Below are positions 13,478-20,474 of a stretch of DNA of 20,581 nt, piece by piece. The notes below the pieces were generated by a model that was given only the letters and a program-made list of their open reading frames with translations, was not told where the DNA came from and did no database searches. Each line of letters begins with the position of its first letter. The first letter of the stretch is position 1. Source of the DNA: Actinomycetota bacterium. GTDB lineage: Bacteria; Actinomycetota; Actinomycetes; Acidothermales; Acidothermaceae. The stretch is from positions 1-20,581 of the forward strand of contig PLCK01000231.1 in assembly GCA_003134755.1 (NCBI GenBank), written 5' to 3'. The translations under genes were made by a program, and so were the position numbers.

Positions 13478-14348
13478 CGCGGCACCAGACAGAGCGTCCT
13501 CGCCCGACCAGCCCGACCCGTTCGCCACGTATTCGCCGAGCCAAGCCGTGGCCCTCTGTCTCCTACCCGCCGGAGCCGACGGATTAAAGAAGGTGGTCGC
13601 CATCGTCACCGCAGATGACAAAGCCATACCCATGTGGAATCAGAACGCCGACACCATCACCCGCCCGGTTAGCCACACAGCGACGTAGCCGCAACGACAG
13701 GTAGCGCACCGACATCGAAGAAACGCTGGCGATGCAGTAGCGACGATGAGTTGCGAAACCCCGAAACACGCGGCCGATGTCGAGCGCAGCGCTGGGGTGA
13801 TGGGGATTTGCGGCTGCGGTGGCGCGTTCCTTCGACGACCGAGCAATTGTGGCAGACGAGGAGCGACGCGCAAACCTGCCCATATCTAGGACTCCTAGCG
13901 CCGTCCATTGATCGTGAGCCGAGCCGCGATCGGACCGTCGGCTCGAGCCCGTGCCCGGACCTCGTAAAACCATGATCGAGTCGGGATTCCTCAAGATCAT
14001 CTATCTTCTTGCGGACTCCTGTGTGTCACGAAAACACATAACCGCAGGTCAGAGGCCTAGGAACCGTCTTTCGGCTTCACGCCGAACGTGAAAAACGGCA
14101 CGTCTGTGACCTGCGGGTTTGTTCTCTGCACCTAGTCTGACCTGCACATATGCCGTTTGCTGGCGTTGGCTCGCGTTGGCTATTTGCGGACTTCTTGCGG
14201 ACTCTCTGCGGACTTTGCAAGATCATCTGACCACGCCGCAGCCCGTACATCCTGGCCGGTGCCGACCTCAGCCGGAATGCCGGCAAAGGTGGGGCGGCGG
14301 GACAGGCAAGGACTGTGGGCGCGGCAGCCGACAGGTTGGAGGTAGCTG
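13478..14348. other. Repeat-bearing non-coding stretch
   Basis: No credible gene is seen in 870 bases. It has a 10-bp inverted repeat, CCGCAGGTCA (14042-14051) and TGACCTGCGG (14107-14116), and a hairpin TTCGGC/GCCGAA (14070-14086). Other repeats are listed separately. Stops in all frames and lower GC near 13990-14220 suggest a recombination or attachment region or a decayed mobile element. Confidence 0.5.
13992..14228. repeat. Paired direct repeats and 11-bp tandem GCGGACT motifs
   Basis: CAAGATCATCT occurs at 13992-14002 and 14218-14228. CTTCTTGCGGACTC occurs at 14005-14018 and 14191-14204. GCGGACT recurs at 14186, 14197 and 14208 with an exact 11-base period, plus one at 14011. This resembles iterons or arm-type recombinase sites. 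The function is unproven. Confidence 0.6.
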
Positions 14349-14921
14349 ATGGGGCCAGACCCGGACACGGAAGCGGTCCGCGAGCAGATGGGGCAGGATC
14401 GCGCGACGTTTCGCAGGCTGCTGGATTCCGCCACGGATGCGGACCTGCGGCGGCCGTCGAACGGAACGAAATGGACCAACCAGCAACTGCTGTTCCACAT
14501 GCTTTTCGGCTATCTCATCGTGCGTACCCTGCTGCTCCTCACCAAGCTGTTCGGGCGACTCCCTGACCGGTTCAGCAGGGCTTTCGCGCGGCTCCTCGAC
14601 GCTATGCGCAGGCCGTTCCATGTGATCAACTACCTCGGCTCGCGCGTCGGAGGGCGGGTGTTCGGGCCGGCCCGAATGGGCCGCACCCTCGATCGGGTCA
14701 TCGCCAACCTCCAGGGGCACCTGACCCGTGAGTCGCCGACGGCGCTGCGCCGCGCAATGCACTACCCGACCTCGTGGGACCCCTTCTTCAAGGACTACAT
14801 GACCCTTGCTGACCTGTACTGCTACCCCACCCAGCACTTCGACCACCACCGCCGCCAACTCAGTCTCGACGACCCGCGAGCAACGGCCCCGACCAGCAGA
14901 CGGCGAGCGAAACTTAGCTAG
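14349..14921 (+). CDS. DinB-superfamily-like protein
   Basis: This 190-residue protein begins at ATG 14349 with GGAGG at 14338-14342. Helix one (about 8-30) is followed by KWTNQQLLFHMLFGYL with His50. After a long central helix (LLLLTKLFGRLPDRFSRAFA) the last helix has YPTQHFDHHRRQLSL with His163, His166 and His167. A His in helix 2 and two in helix 4 form the metal site of DinB-like four-helix proteins, some of which are thiol (mycothiol or bacillithiol) transferases. The catalytic role here is unknown. Its 3' 340 bases and the following 66 are duplicated at 11195-11601. Confidence 0.75.
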   Translation: MGPDPDTEAVREQMGQDRATFRRLLDSATDADLRRPSNGTKWTNQQLLFHMLFGYLIVRTLLLLTKLFGRLPDRFSRAFARLLDAMRRPFHVINYLGSRVGGRVFGPARMGRTLDRVIANLQGHLTRESPTALRRAMHYPTSWDPFFKDYMTLADLYCYPTQHFDHHRRQLSLDDPRATAPTSRRRAKLS

Positions 14922-14987
14922 CCACGCAGATCGTCAGAAGGTCGGGCCGCAACATTGGCCCGAGACCGCCGAAGTCAAAGCGCAGAG
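14582..14987 (+). repeat. Direct repeat, copy 2 (intact)
   Basis: This is the donor-like copy of the 407-base repeat: it covers the 3' end of the intact DinB-like gene plus 66 bases after its stop. Similarity stops at CGCAGAG (14981-14987), beyond which the flanks differ. The two copies are in direct orientation about 3.4 kb apart. Confidence 0.9.
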
Positions 14988-15075
14988 GGCTGGGGCGGTG
15001 TAGTCCCTATTTGCTCGCCCCTTACATCGCGGTCGATGCATCACATTCGCGGCCGGGCCGCGGGATGATGTCTGG

Positions 15076-15690
15076 GTGACAGACGTCGACACCGCCGGCC
15101 AGTGGGACCAGGCCTACGACGCGGGCGACACCACCCGTAGCTGGTTCCAGGAACATGCAGGGCAATCGCTGAGCATGCTCGACGCGGCCGGCACGACGCA
15201 GCAGGACAGTGTCATCGACGTCGGCGGCGGGGCGTCGACATTCGTCGATGACCTGCTGGATCGCGGTCACCACGACGTGACCGTGCTGGACATCTCCGCT
15301 ACTGGTCTGGACGCGGCCCGGAACCGTCTCGGGCACGCCGCTGTCGACGTGACCTGGGTGGTCGCCGACCTCCTTCGGTGGCAACCTCCGCGTAGCTACC
15401 GCGTCTGGCACGACCGGGCGGTGTTTCACTTCCTGACCGCCGACGACCAGCGGCAGCAGTACCTGCAGGTCCTCAACGCCGCCACCGCGACCGGCTCAGT
15501 CGCGGTTTTCGGCACGTTCGCCCCCGACGGCCCGCAGCGGTGCTCCGGGCTGCCGGTCGCCCGCTACAGCAGCATCGAACTTGCCGGCGAGCTCGGCGAC
15601 CCGTGGCGCCTGACGTTCGAGGCACGGGAGCAGCACCGCACCCCCGGTGGCGCTATCCAGCCGTTCACCTGGGCAGTGTTCCGTCGCTGA
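15076..15690 (+). CDS. Class I SAM-dependent methyltransferase
   Basis: This 204-residue cytoplasmic protein starts at GTG 15076. SAM-binding motif I is VIDVGGGAS (46-54), followed by the acidic end of strand two (VTVLDIS) and motif VVADLLRW. The N-terminus (WDQAYDAGDTTRSWFQE) is typical of the thiopurine/tellurite-type small methyltransferases and of related proteins that methylate small toxic molecules. The substrate cannot be told from sequence. Transcription is convergent with the rhodanese gene 59 bases on. Confidence 0.88.
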   Translation: MTDVDTAGQWDQAYDAGDTTRSWFQEHAGQSLSMLDAAGTTQQDSVIDVGGGASTFVDDLLDRGHHDVTVLDISATGLDAARNRLGHAAVDVTWVVADLLRWQPPRSYRVWHDRAVFHFLTADDQRQQYLQVLNAATATGSVAVFGTFAPDGPQRCSGLPVARYSSIELAGELGDPWRLTFEAREQHRTPGGAIQPFTWAVFRR

Positions 15691-15749
15691 GCACGCCCTG
15701 GCCTCCGACCCGGTGTCTCCGTTGTTCCAGTTGGTCCGGACGAGGACCG

Positions 15750-16160
15750 CTATTCGCGGACGTCTGCCGGTTCGGTGGCAAGTGGCAGGTTGGCGGCGAT
15801 CCAGGCTTCGGCGCCGCCAATCATGTCGGTGGACTGCCACAGACCTATCGAGCGGAGACTGGCTGCTGCCAGGCTCGAGCTGTAACCCTGCCCGCAGACG
15901 ACGACGATCTCGACGTCGTAGTTGACTGCCTCCGGGATATGGCCGGCGCTTTTGGGGTCCAGGCGCCACTCCAGCACGGTTCGGTCGATGACTAACGCGC
16001 CCGGGAGTTCGCCTTGGCGTCGGCGCTGGGTCTCCGTTCGAGTGTCGATCAGCAAGGCGCCGCGAGCGCACGCCTCGACTGTTTCCTGGGCGGTGAGGCG
16101 CCGAGCGCCTGCGCGGCTCTTTGCCAATAAGGCATCGACGCCGCCGATGCTTTCGTCCAC
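15750..16160 (-). CDS. Rhodanese-like sulfurtransferase
   Basis: This 136-residue protein with GTG start at 16160 has an AGAGGA purine stretch upstream. It is a single rhodanese domain: ALLIDTRTETQRRRQGELPGA, then VVVCGQGYSSSLAA, which carries active-site Cys89 in a CGQGYSS loop, and ends with GGAEAWIAANLP. It can carry a persulfide on Cys89 and move sulfane sulfur to cyanide, thiols or partner proteins. It fits the sulfur-stress theme of the 9.6-11.2 kb genes but is on its own and has no CsoR-type site in front that I can see. Confidence 0.9.
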   Translation of the reverse strand: MDESIGGVDALLAKSRAGARRLTAQETVEACARGALLIDTRTETQRRRQGELPGALVIDRTVLEWRLDPKSAGHIPEAVNYDVEIVVVCGQGYSSSLAAASLRSIGLWQSTDMIGGAEAWIAANLPLATEPADVRE

Positions 16161-16427
16161 GCGCCCATCCTCTGCCCTTGCCCCCGTTCTTGCCAGCCAT
16201 ACGTCTTGGTACTCCGACGGCGTCCGTTCAGGCGGCTCCTACTGCGAGAGCGTCGCGGGGCCCGACCTGGCGGCGCCCGGCAGCGCGGTGATCAGCGAGC
16301 CGGTCCGCTTCGTCGGTCATACCGGCTGTGTGGGCATTTGGCCGGGTCGACTCGTCATCGCGCGCGCTGCCGGCGACACCTCCGCGCCCGACACCGTGCA
16401 CCGACATCGAGAGGCGGGTTTGCGTAT
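16161..16427. other. Non-coding gap between rhodanese and TetR genes
   Basis: It holds no RBS-supported reading frame and no recognised protein. It should contain the promoter of the rhodanese gene near 16170-16220. The TetR promoter starts at its right end. Confidence 0.35.
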
Positions 16428-16455
16428 TGACTGACTGGGTCAGTCAGTTTAGGGT
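16427..16455 (+). promoter_or_regulatory. TetR operator and promoter, leaderless
   Basis: TTGACT (16427-16432), 17 bases, then TAGGGT (16450-16455). An 8-3-8 inverted repeat, TGACTGAC-TGG-GTCAGTCA (16428-16446), covers the spacer and -35 box, the classic site for autorepression by TetR proteins. The ATG is six bases after the -10 box, so the mRNA is probably leaderless. Confidence 0.75.
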
Positions 16456-16461
16456 TCCGCT

Positions 16462-17193
16462 ATGACCCGCCGCAGCGACCGCTTCCCGGCTGTCGTGGCG
16501 TCCGCCGCAGACGTCTTCATCGCCCACGGGTACCAACGAGCGCAGGTTCAGGATGTGGCGGATCGGCTGAACGTGGCGAAAGGGACGCTGTACCTGTACG
16601 CGGAAGGGAAGGCGGCGCTGTTCGCAGCCGCCGTTCGGTATGCAGACGGCCATCAGCCGTTTCCGAGCGCGGCCGAGCTACCGGTACCCGCCCCCGGGGT
16701 GGGCGAGGTTGCCGGTCTGGTCGCGGATCGTCTCGCCGCCGAGGTCGGCGGCCTCAAGCTCGTCGCAGCATTAGCCGACCCGCTGCCCATCGCGGCGGGT
16801 TCCAGCGGGGACGCGGAACTCGCGGCGATTGTGCTCGATCTGTATGAACGCCTCGCCAAGCATCGTGTCGCGATAAAGCTGGTCGACCGCTGCGCGCCGG
16901 AGCTGCCTGACCTGGCCGCCGTGTGGTTCGGGTCGGGGCGAGACGCGCAGGTGGGCGCCCTTGAGGCGTACCTCACGCGCCGCTACCAGGCGGGGACCGT
17001 GACGTTGCCGGGACCCGCGCCGCTGGTCGCTCGCACAGTCATCGAGCTGTGCGCGTTGTGGGCGGTGCATTGCCACTTCGACCCGGCGCGGGTGAGCGCC
17101 GGCGGCGACGCCGCGAGCAGCATCGATGACGCGACGGTGGCCGCGATGCTCGCCGAAATGGTCGTTCGAGCAACCGCTCGGACCCCGCGCTGA
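16462..17193 (+). CDS. TetR/AcrR-family transcriptional regulator
   Basis: The protein has 243 residues. The N-terminal helix-turn-helix at about 28-47 reads VQDVADRLNVAKGTLYLYAE, preceded by the usual helix with AADVFIAHGY. The rest is a helical ligand domain of unknown specificity with a long C-terminus (VIELCALWAVHCHFDP). A perfect dyad lies in its promoter, so autoregulation is likely. It is followed 14 bases later by a methyltransferase that probably shares its transcript and may be its target gene. Confidence 0.92.
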   Translation: MTRRSDRFPAVVASAADVFIAHGYQRAQVQDVADRLNVAKGTLYLYAEGKAALFAAAVRYADGHQPFPSAAELPVPAPGVGEVAGLVADRLAAEVGGLKLVAALADPLPIAAGSSGDAELAAIVLDLYERLAKHRVAIKLVDRCAPELPDLAAVWFGSGRDAQVGALEAYLTRRYQAGTVTLPGPAPLVARTVIELCALWAVHCHFDPARVSAGGDAASSIDDATVAAMLAEMVVRATARTPR

Positions 17194-17207
17194 CTGGAGG
17201 CCGCCCC

Positions 17208-17900
17208 GTGTTTCGTCGTTCCTGCCCTGCCCCTGGGACCGTCAGGTCCTCGTTGCGTGCCCGCATCGTTGCCGGCGCCCTCCGCCCGGTCGGCCGGTAT
17301 CTGTCTGGCCAGGCGGCACGGCCGCACGGGGTCGTCGGCTACGGCTTGTCGCGCATTTGGATCCGCGAGACAGCCGCCGTCAACGATGTGGCGGTCGCGT
17401 TGCTCGCGCCGGAGGCCGGCGAACGTGTCGCCGAGATTGGTTTCGGCCCAGGTCGCACGCTGGCACGGATCGCCGCCGCCGGCGCTGAGGTGGTCGGCGT
17501 CGAGGTGTCTGAGGCGATGATCTCGTCTTTCGCGCGGAGCCACGCCGAGCTGCTGGCGGCGGGTCGGGTGCACCTACACCGGGGCGATGGCACCACGATC
17601 CCGGCGTCCGACGGCAGCCTGGACGCTGCGCTAGCGGTCCACACGCTGTACTTCTGGCCAGACCCCGCAGCCACCGTCACCGACATCGCCCGAGCGCTGC
17701 GCGCCGACGGCCGCCTCGTGCTGGCCTTTCGCGCAGGTGAGCACCCGACACCGGCAAGGTTCGACCCGGACATCTACCACCTGCCCACCACCACCGAGGT
17801 GACCCAATGGCTCACGGACGCGGGATTTAAAGACGTCCAGATTCAGAACCACGCCGACATAAGTCACGCCGTCGCGTGGGCTATTGGATTCAAACGATGA
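17208..17900 (+). CDS. SAM-dependent methyltransferase (UbiE/Methyltransf_11 type)
   Basis: This 230-residue protein has GTG 17208 with GGAGG at 17196-17200. Motif I is VAEIGFGPGRT (74-84), motif II VVGVEVSEAMI, motif III LHRGDGTTIP and the post-motif LDAALAVHTLYFW. Residues 15-60 form a helix region. There is no signal peptide or helix long enough for a membrane span. It is likely co-transcribed with the TetR gene and controlled by it. It resembles methyltransferases that act on small molecules, and the substrate is unknown. Confidence 0.9.
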   Translation: MFRRSCPAPGTVRSSLRARIVAGALRPVGRYLSGQAARPHGVVGYGLSRIWIRETAAVNDVAVALLAPEAGERVAEIGFGPGRTLARIAAAGAEVVGVEVSEAMISSFARSHAELLAAGRVHLHRGDGTTIPASDGSLDAALAVHTLYFWPDPAATVTDIARALRADGRLVLAFRAGEHPTPARFDPDIYHLPTTTEVTQWLTDAGFKDVQIQNHADISHAVAWAIGFKR

Positions 17901-17996
17901 ACGCGCCCTCCGGCCGCGGAGAAACGATCCCGGGGGTGCCCGAGAGCGTGCTGCTTCGCCGGGCGCCCAGAACTGTTCCCGCCGTTCGCTTCGCGG

Positions 17997-19028
17997 TCAG
18001 GGATGGGCGCCGGTGGGGCTGGTGTGGATGTTGGCGGCGGTGAGCCGCCTGACGTAGGTGAGTAGGTGTTGCTCGGCGTGGTGGGCCAGGTCGTGGGCTT
18101 CACCGACGCTCAGCGCGGGGTCGACGGTGATGTCGGCTTCGGCGCGCAGGGTGTGTCCGATCCAGCGGATGCGAAGGTCGCGGACCGCATCCACGCCGTC
18201 GACGCTGTCGATCGCGGCGATGGCTTGGTCGACGAGAGCGGGGTCGACTGCATCCATCAGCCGGGCGCCGACTTGGCGGACGGCGGAGCGCAGGACGCCG
18301 AGGATCGCGACGGTGATCAGGAGACCGACGATCGGGTCGGCCCAGCGCCAGCCGAGTGCGACCCCACCGGCGCCGAGTAGCACGGCGAGGCTGGTGAACC
18401 CATCGGTGCGTGCGTGTAGCCCGTCGGCGACCAGTGCTGCGGATCCGATCTGGCGACCAACCCGGATGCGGTAGCGGGCAACGATCTCGTTACCGGCGAA
18501 GCCGACGAGTGCCGCGCCGGCAACGACCCACAGGTGGGTGACGGCGTGCGGGTGGATCAGGCGGGTGATCGCCTCGTAACAGGCCAGTGCGCTGGATAGG
18601 GTGATCATCGCGATGACGAACAGGCCGCCGAGGTCTTCGGCGCGGCCGTAGCCGTAGGTGTAGCGCTTGGTTGCCGGCCGTCGGGCGAGGGTGAACGCAA
18701 CCAGCAGCGGGACGGCGGTCAGCGCGTCGGCGACGTTGTGCAGGGTGTCACCCAACAACGCCACCGACCCGGACAGCACGACAACCACGGCCTGGATCGC
18801 GGCAGTGACCCCGAGGCCGACGAGGCTGATCAGCAACGCGCGTCGCCCGGCGCTGTCGGCTTCCAGCGCGTCGTCGATCTGCTCGGCCGCGTCATGGGAA
18901 TGGCCGCCGACCGCCTCTGAGAGTTCGTGGGCGATCCGTGCCCACCACCGGTTCGGATGATCGTGCTCAGCGTGGTCGCGGTCTTGTGCCGATCGCTCCG
19001 GATCGCTGCGCTCGCGAAGGTGGCCCAT
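17997..19028 (-). CDS. CDF-family (ZitB/Rv2025c-like) divalent cation exporter
   Basis: This 343-residue membrane antiporter has a His-rich N-terminus (DRDHAEHDHP and GGHSHD). Six helices begin at about 64-85, 90-112, 135-155, 162-182, 195-218 and 228-250. Metal site A is HxxxD in TM2 (His97, Asp101 in GDTLHNVADAL) and HxxxD in TM5 (His205, Asp209 in ADGLHARTDG). A cytoplasmic domain follows (DLRIRWIGHTLRAEADITV and AHDLAHHAEQHLL). It exports Zn, Co or Ni. The divergent KmtR-like sensor and shared operator point to Ni/Co, as for Rv2025c with KmtR in Mycobacterium tuberculosis. ATG 19028 gives a sensible N-terminus. Confidence 0.93.
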   Translation of the reverse strand: MGHLRERSDPERSAQDRDHAEHDHPNRWWARIAHELSEAVGGHSHDAAEQIDDALEADSAGRRALLISLVGLGVTAAIQAVVVVLSGSVALLGDTLHNVADALTAVPLLVAFTLARRPATKRYTYGYGRAEDLGGLFVIAMITLSSALACYEAITRLIHPHAVTHLWVVAGAALVGFAGNEIVARYRIRVGRQIGSAALVADGLHARTDGFTSLAVLLGAGGVALGWRWADPIVGLLITVAILGVLRSAVRQVGARLMDAVDPALVDQAIAAIDSVDGVDAVRDLRIRWIGHTLRAEADITVDPALSVGEAHDLAHHAEQHLLTYVRRLTAANIHTSPTGAHP

Positions 19029-19071
19029 GGCTAGCGCGCCGATCGGTCGAGGTTCATGACTCCAGGCTAGC

Positions 19072-19099
19072 GTTATATGCGCATACGTGAATACGTGAA
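19072..19099. promoter_or_regulatory. ArsR/KmtR-type operator with promoter of the CDF gene
   Basis: TATGCGCATA (19076-19085) is a perfect palindrome, followed by two exact ATACGTGA units (19083-19098). On the minus strand TTCACG and TATAAC (19094-19099 and 19072-19077) form a 16-base-spaced promoter for the exporter, fully covered by the operator. Metal-released repression is inferred. Confidence 0.65.
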
Positions 19100-19109
19100 G
19101 GCGATTGGG

Positions 19110-19115
19110 TAGGCT
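19110..19115 (+). promoter_or_regulatory. -10 box of the ArsR gene, probably leaderless
   Basis: TAGGCT fits TANNNT and lies six bases before ATG 19122, the same distance as in the TetR gene at 16462. No Shine-Dalgarno is present, so translation probably begins at the mRNA 5' end. Confidence 0.45.
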
Positions 19116-19121
19116 GGGCTC

Positions 19122-19490
19122 ATGGCGACCGCGAAAACCAAGGGTGTGCCAGCGAAGCCTGTAGCGCTACATCCGAACGAGCCCAGCGCTCCCCAGGTCA
19201 GTGCGGCCGTCATGTCGTTTGCGTTGTTGGCCGACCCGACACGGGTGCGGATCTTGTGGGCACTGCGCGAGGGGGAGTCCGACGTCGCCACGCTCGCCGC
19301 GGCGGCCGGTTGCCGACCGACTGTGGCCAGCCAGCACCTGTCCAAACTCCGTTTCGCCGGCCTGGTCGAAGGGACCCGCGACGGTCGCCGGGTGCTCTAC
19401 CGGTTGCGAGGTGCGCACGTACGCAACCTCCTCACCGAAGCGCTGTTCCACGCCGACCACCACGTCAGCGGCCAACCCGTTCACGACTAA
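19122..19490 (+). CDS. ArsR/SmtB-family metal sensor, KmtR-like
   Basis: The protein has 122 residues. The winged helix occupies about 30-97, with the recognition part VATLAAAAGCRPTVASQHL and wing DGRRVLYRL. The C-terminal helix HVRNLLTEALFHADHHVSG then QPVHD aligns with the KmtR metal site: His99, Asp112, His113 and His121 fall where KmtR has His88, Glu101, His102 and His110. Compared with the CzrA/NmtR D-x-H-x10-H-x2-H motif the first Asp is Gly, which favours the KmtR type. The expected ligand is Ni(II) or Co(II), with Zn possible. It is divergent from the CDF exporter and shares its operator. Confidence 0.9.
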   Translation: MATAKTKGVPAKPVALHPNEPSAPQVSAAVMSFALLADPTRVRILWALREGESDVATLAAAAGCRPTVASQHLSKLRFAGLVEGTRDGRRVLYRLRGAHVRNLLTEALFHADHHVSGQPVHD

Positions 19491-19639
19491 GCGCGTGGTA
19501 GACCCGCAGCGCCGCGGATCGCGCCGTCGTCGGGGGCGTCGCAACAGTGGGTAACACGCACCGCGCCGGTCCCTGGATCGCCGGCTGGTGACAACATGGC
19601 GTCGGCGTCTGGCTATTGGGTACTGCGGCGCGGGCTTGT

Positions 19640-19757
19640 AAGTCTGCTGGTGATCGCCAAGCAAGCCGGGATCGGGCGCGACGTTGTACAAATACTTTCC
19701 CGACGTCGACTCCATCGTGACGGCATGGCACGAGCGTCAAATCAACAGTCACCTCGA
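19640..19757 (+). pseudogene. TetR-family helix-turn-helix remnant, frameshifted
   Basis: Frame one reads VIAKQAGIGRD near 19650. After a shift near 19682 the next frame reads YKYFPDVDSIVTAWHERQINSHLEQ. Together these are the HTH and following helix of a TetR protein (AKQAGIGRxTLYKYFPD). The first helix and the entire ligand domain are absent. Confidence 0.6.
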
Positions 19758-19848
19758 GCAACCACGCGCCGACCACGGCGGCCAGGACTTTGCTGACGCC
19801 ATAACTTTGGACCGGAATACCGAATACAGCGAACAAGACGGGGCGCAT
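19750..19848 (-). pseudogene. Lgt (prolipoprotein diacylglyceryl transferase) N-terminal remnant
   Basis: From ATG 19848 on the minus strand the first 33 residues read MRPVLFAVFGIPVQSYGVSK then VLAAVVGAWLLEV, the typical start and first helix of Lgt-like enzymes. The match stops where the TetR remnant of the opposite strand begins (about 19755), so the enzyme is missing. Confidence 0.5.
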
Positions 19849-20026
19849 CAGTTCACCACTCCCGGTAGCGTCCGAGACGCGATGACTGAGTCGCGTGGGC
19901 CTTCGACGCGTAGTCCCGAAGCGGGCGCGGCCTCGCAAACGAACCCGCCGTGTCGGTCCACGACGAGCAACCGGCGGCTACGCCCGCCAGCCGCGAGGCT
20001 TCCCGCCAACTGAACCTGCCGCCGCA

Positions 20027-20254
20027 TCATTGAGAACTCCTGCCGATGCGTTCCTCACGCATTTGCCGGTAGGTATCCGAGTCGATGTGACCGGCGGCAC
20101 GGTGGCGATCCAGCGGGTCTTGGTCGTCGCCGCGAGCACTTGAGGGGAACAAGCGAGCCACCGCCCAGACGACGACCGCGAGAAGCCCACCCCACAGCCC
20201 GATCATCAGCGCCCAGCCAGCCACACCCAATCCCGCGCAGTAGCCGCCGAACAT
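20027..20254 (-). CDS. Small SHOCT-domain membrane protein
   Basis: The protein has 75 residues. ATG 20254 is preceded by GGAGG about seven bases upstream; a longer frame to 20359 lacks this. A transmembrane helix at about 9-34 (VAGWALMIGLWGGLLAVVVW) leads to a SHOCT motif, DPLDRHRAAGHIDSDTYRQM. It is of the same type as the protein at 3644-3889 but not a close copy. It is transcribed away from the CsoR gene, across the operator at 20424, so it may belong to the copper regulon. Confidence 0.82.
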   Translation of the reverse strand: MFGGYCAGLGVAGWALMIGLWGGLLAVVVWAVARLFPSSARGDDQDPLDRHRAAGHIDSDTYRQMREERIGRSSQ

Positions 20255-20423
20255 CTCCCACCTCCGGCCGTCTGCCCAACCCGGCCATCCGGCCGGTAGT
20301 AGCGACTGTGGCTCGCGAAAGTAGAGCCGAACCAGGTACAGACGTGAAGGTTTCGTCAAGGAAGCGCCGGCACCCCGGCGTGACCCGTGAAGTCCGCGGC
20401 GTTCTCGCTACCGGCGGCGGGAA

Positions 20424-20444
20424 TACCAACGGGGGGTATACAAT
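20424..20444 (+). promoter_or_regulatory. CsoR-type operator and -10 box of the terminal csoR-like gene
   Basis: TACCA-N5-GGGTA (20424-20438) runs into TACAAT (20439-20444), a good -10 box 31 bases before the ATG. The half-sites match the sites at 9563 and 9600, but the spacer is five bases instead of four. Autoregulation by CsoR is the likely use. Confidence 0.6.
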
Positions 20445-20474
20445 GCGCTCGTGTCGACCCCGCGATCAGGAGGC

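Noticed and set aside
13383..13975. Short frames after the lipoprotein gene
   Set aside because: They have no RBS and no domain; one overlaps the lipoprotein gene. No support beyond being open.
14186..14214. Tandem GCGGACT units considered as a CRISPR array
   Set aside because: Units are only 11 bases apart with no spacers of 30-40 bases and no cas genes.
14268..14858. Long minus-strand reading frame of 196 codons opposite the DinB-like gene
   Set aside because: It is the antisense frame of a gene with RBS, family motifs and a duplicated copy. Composition and lack of RBS mark it as a GC-driven shadow.
15922..16434. Plus-strand frame of 170 codons covering the rhodanese start and its upstream gap
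   Set aside because: Most of it is antisense to the rhodanese gene, and the remainder has no recognisable family or RBS.
17934..17968. Inverted repeat GGGTGCCCG / CGGGCGCCC between convergent genes, considered as a terminator
   Set aside because: There is one mismatch, a 17-base loop and no T tract; too weak to call.
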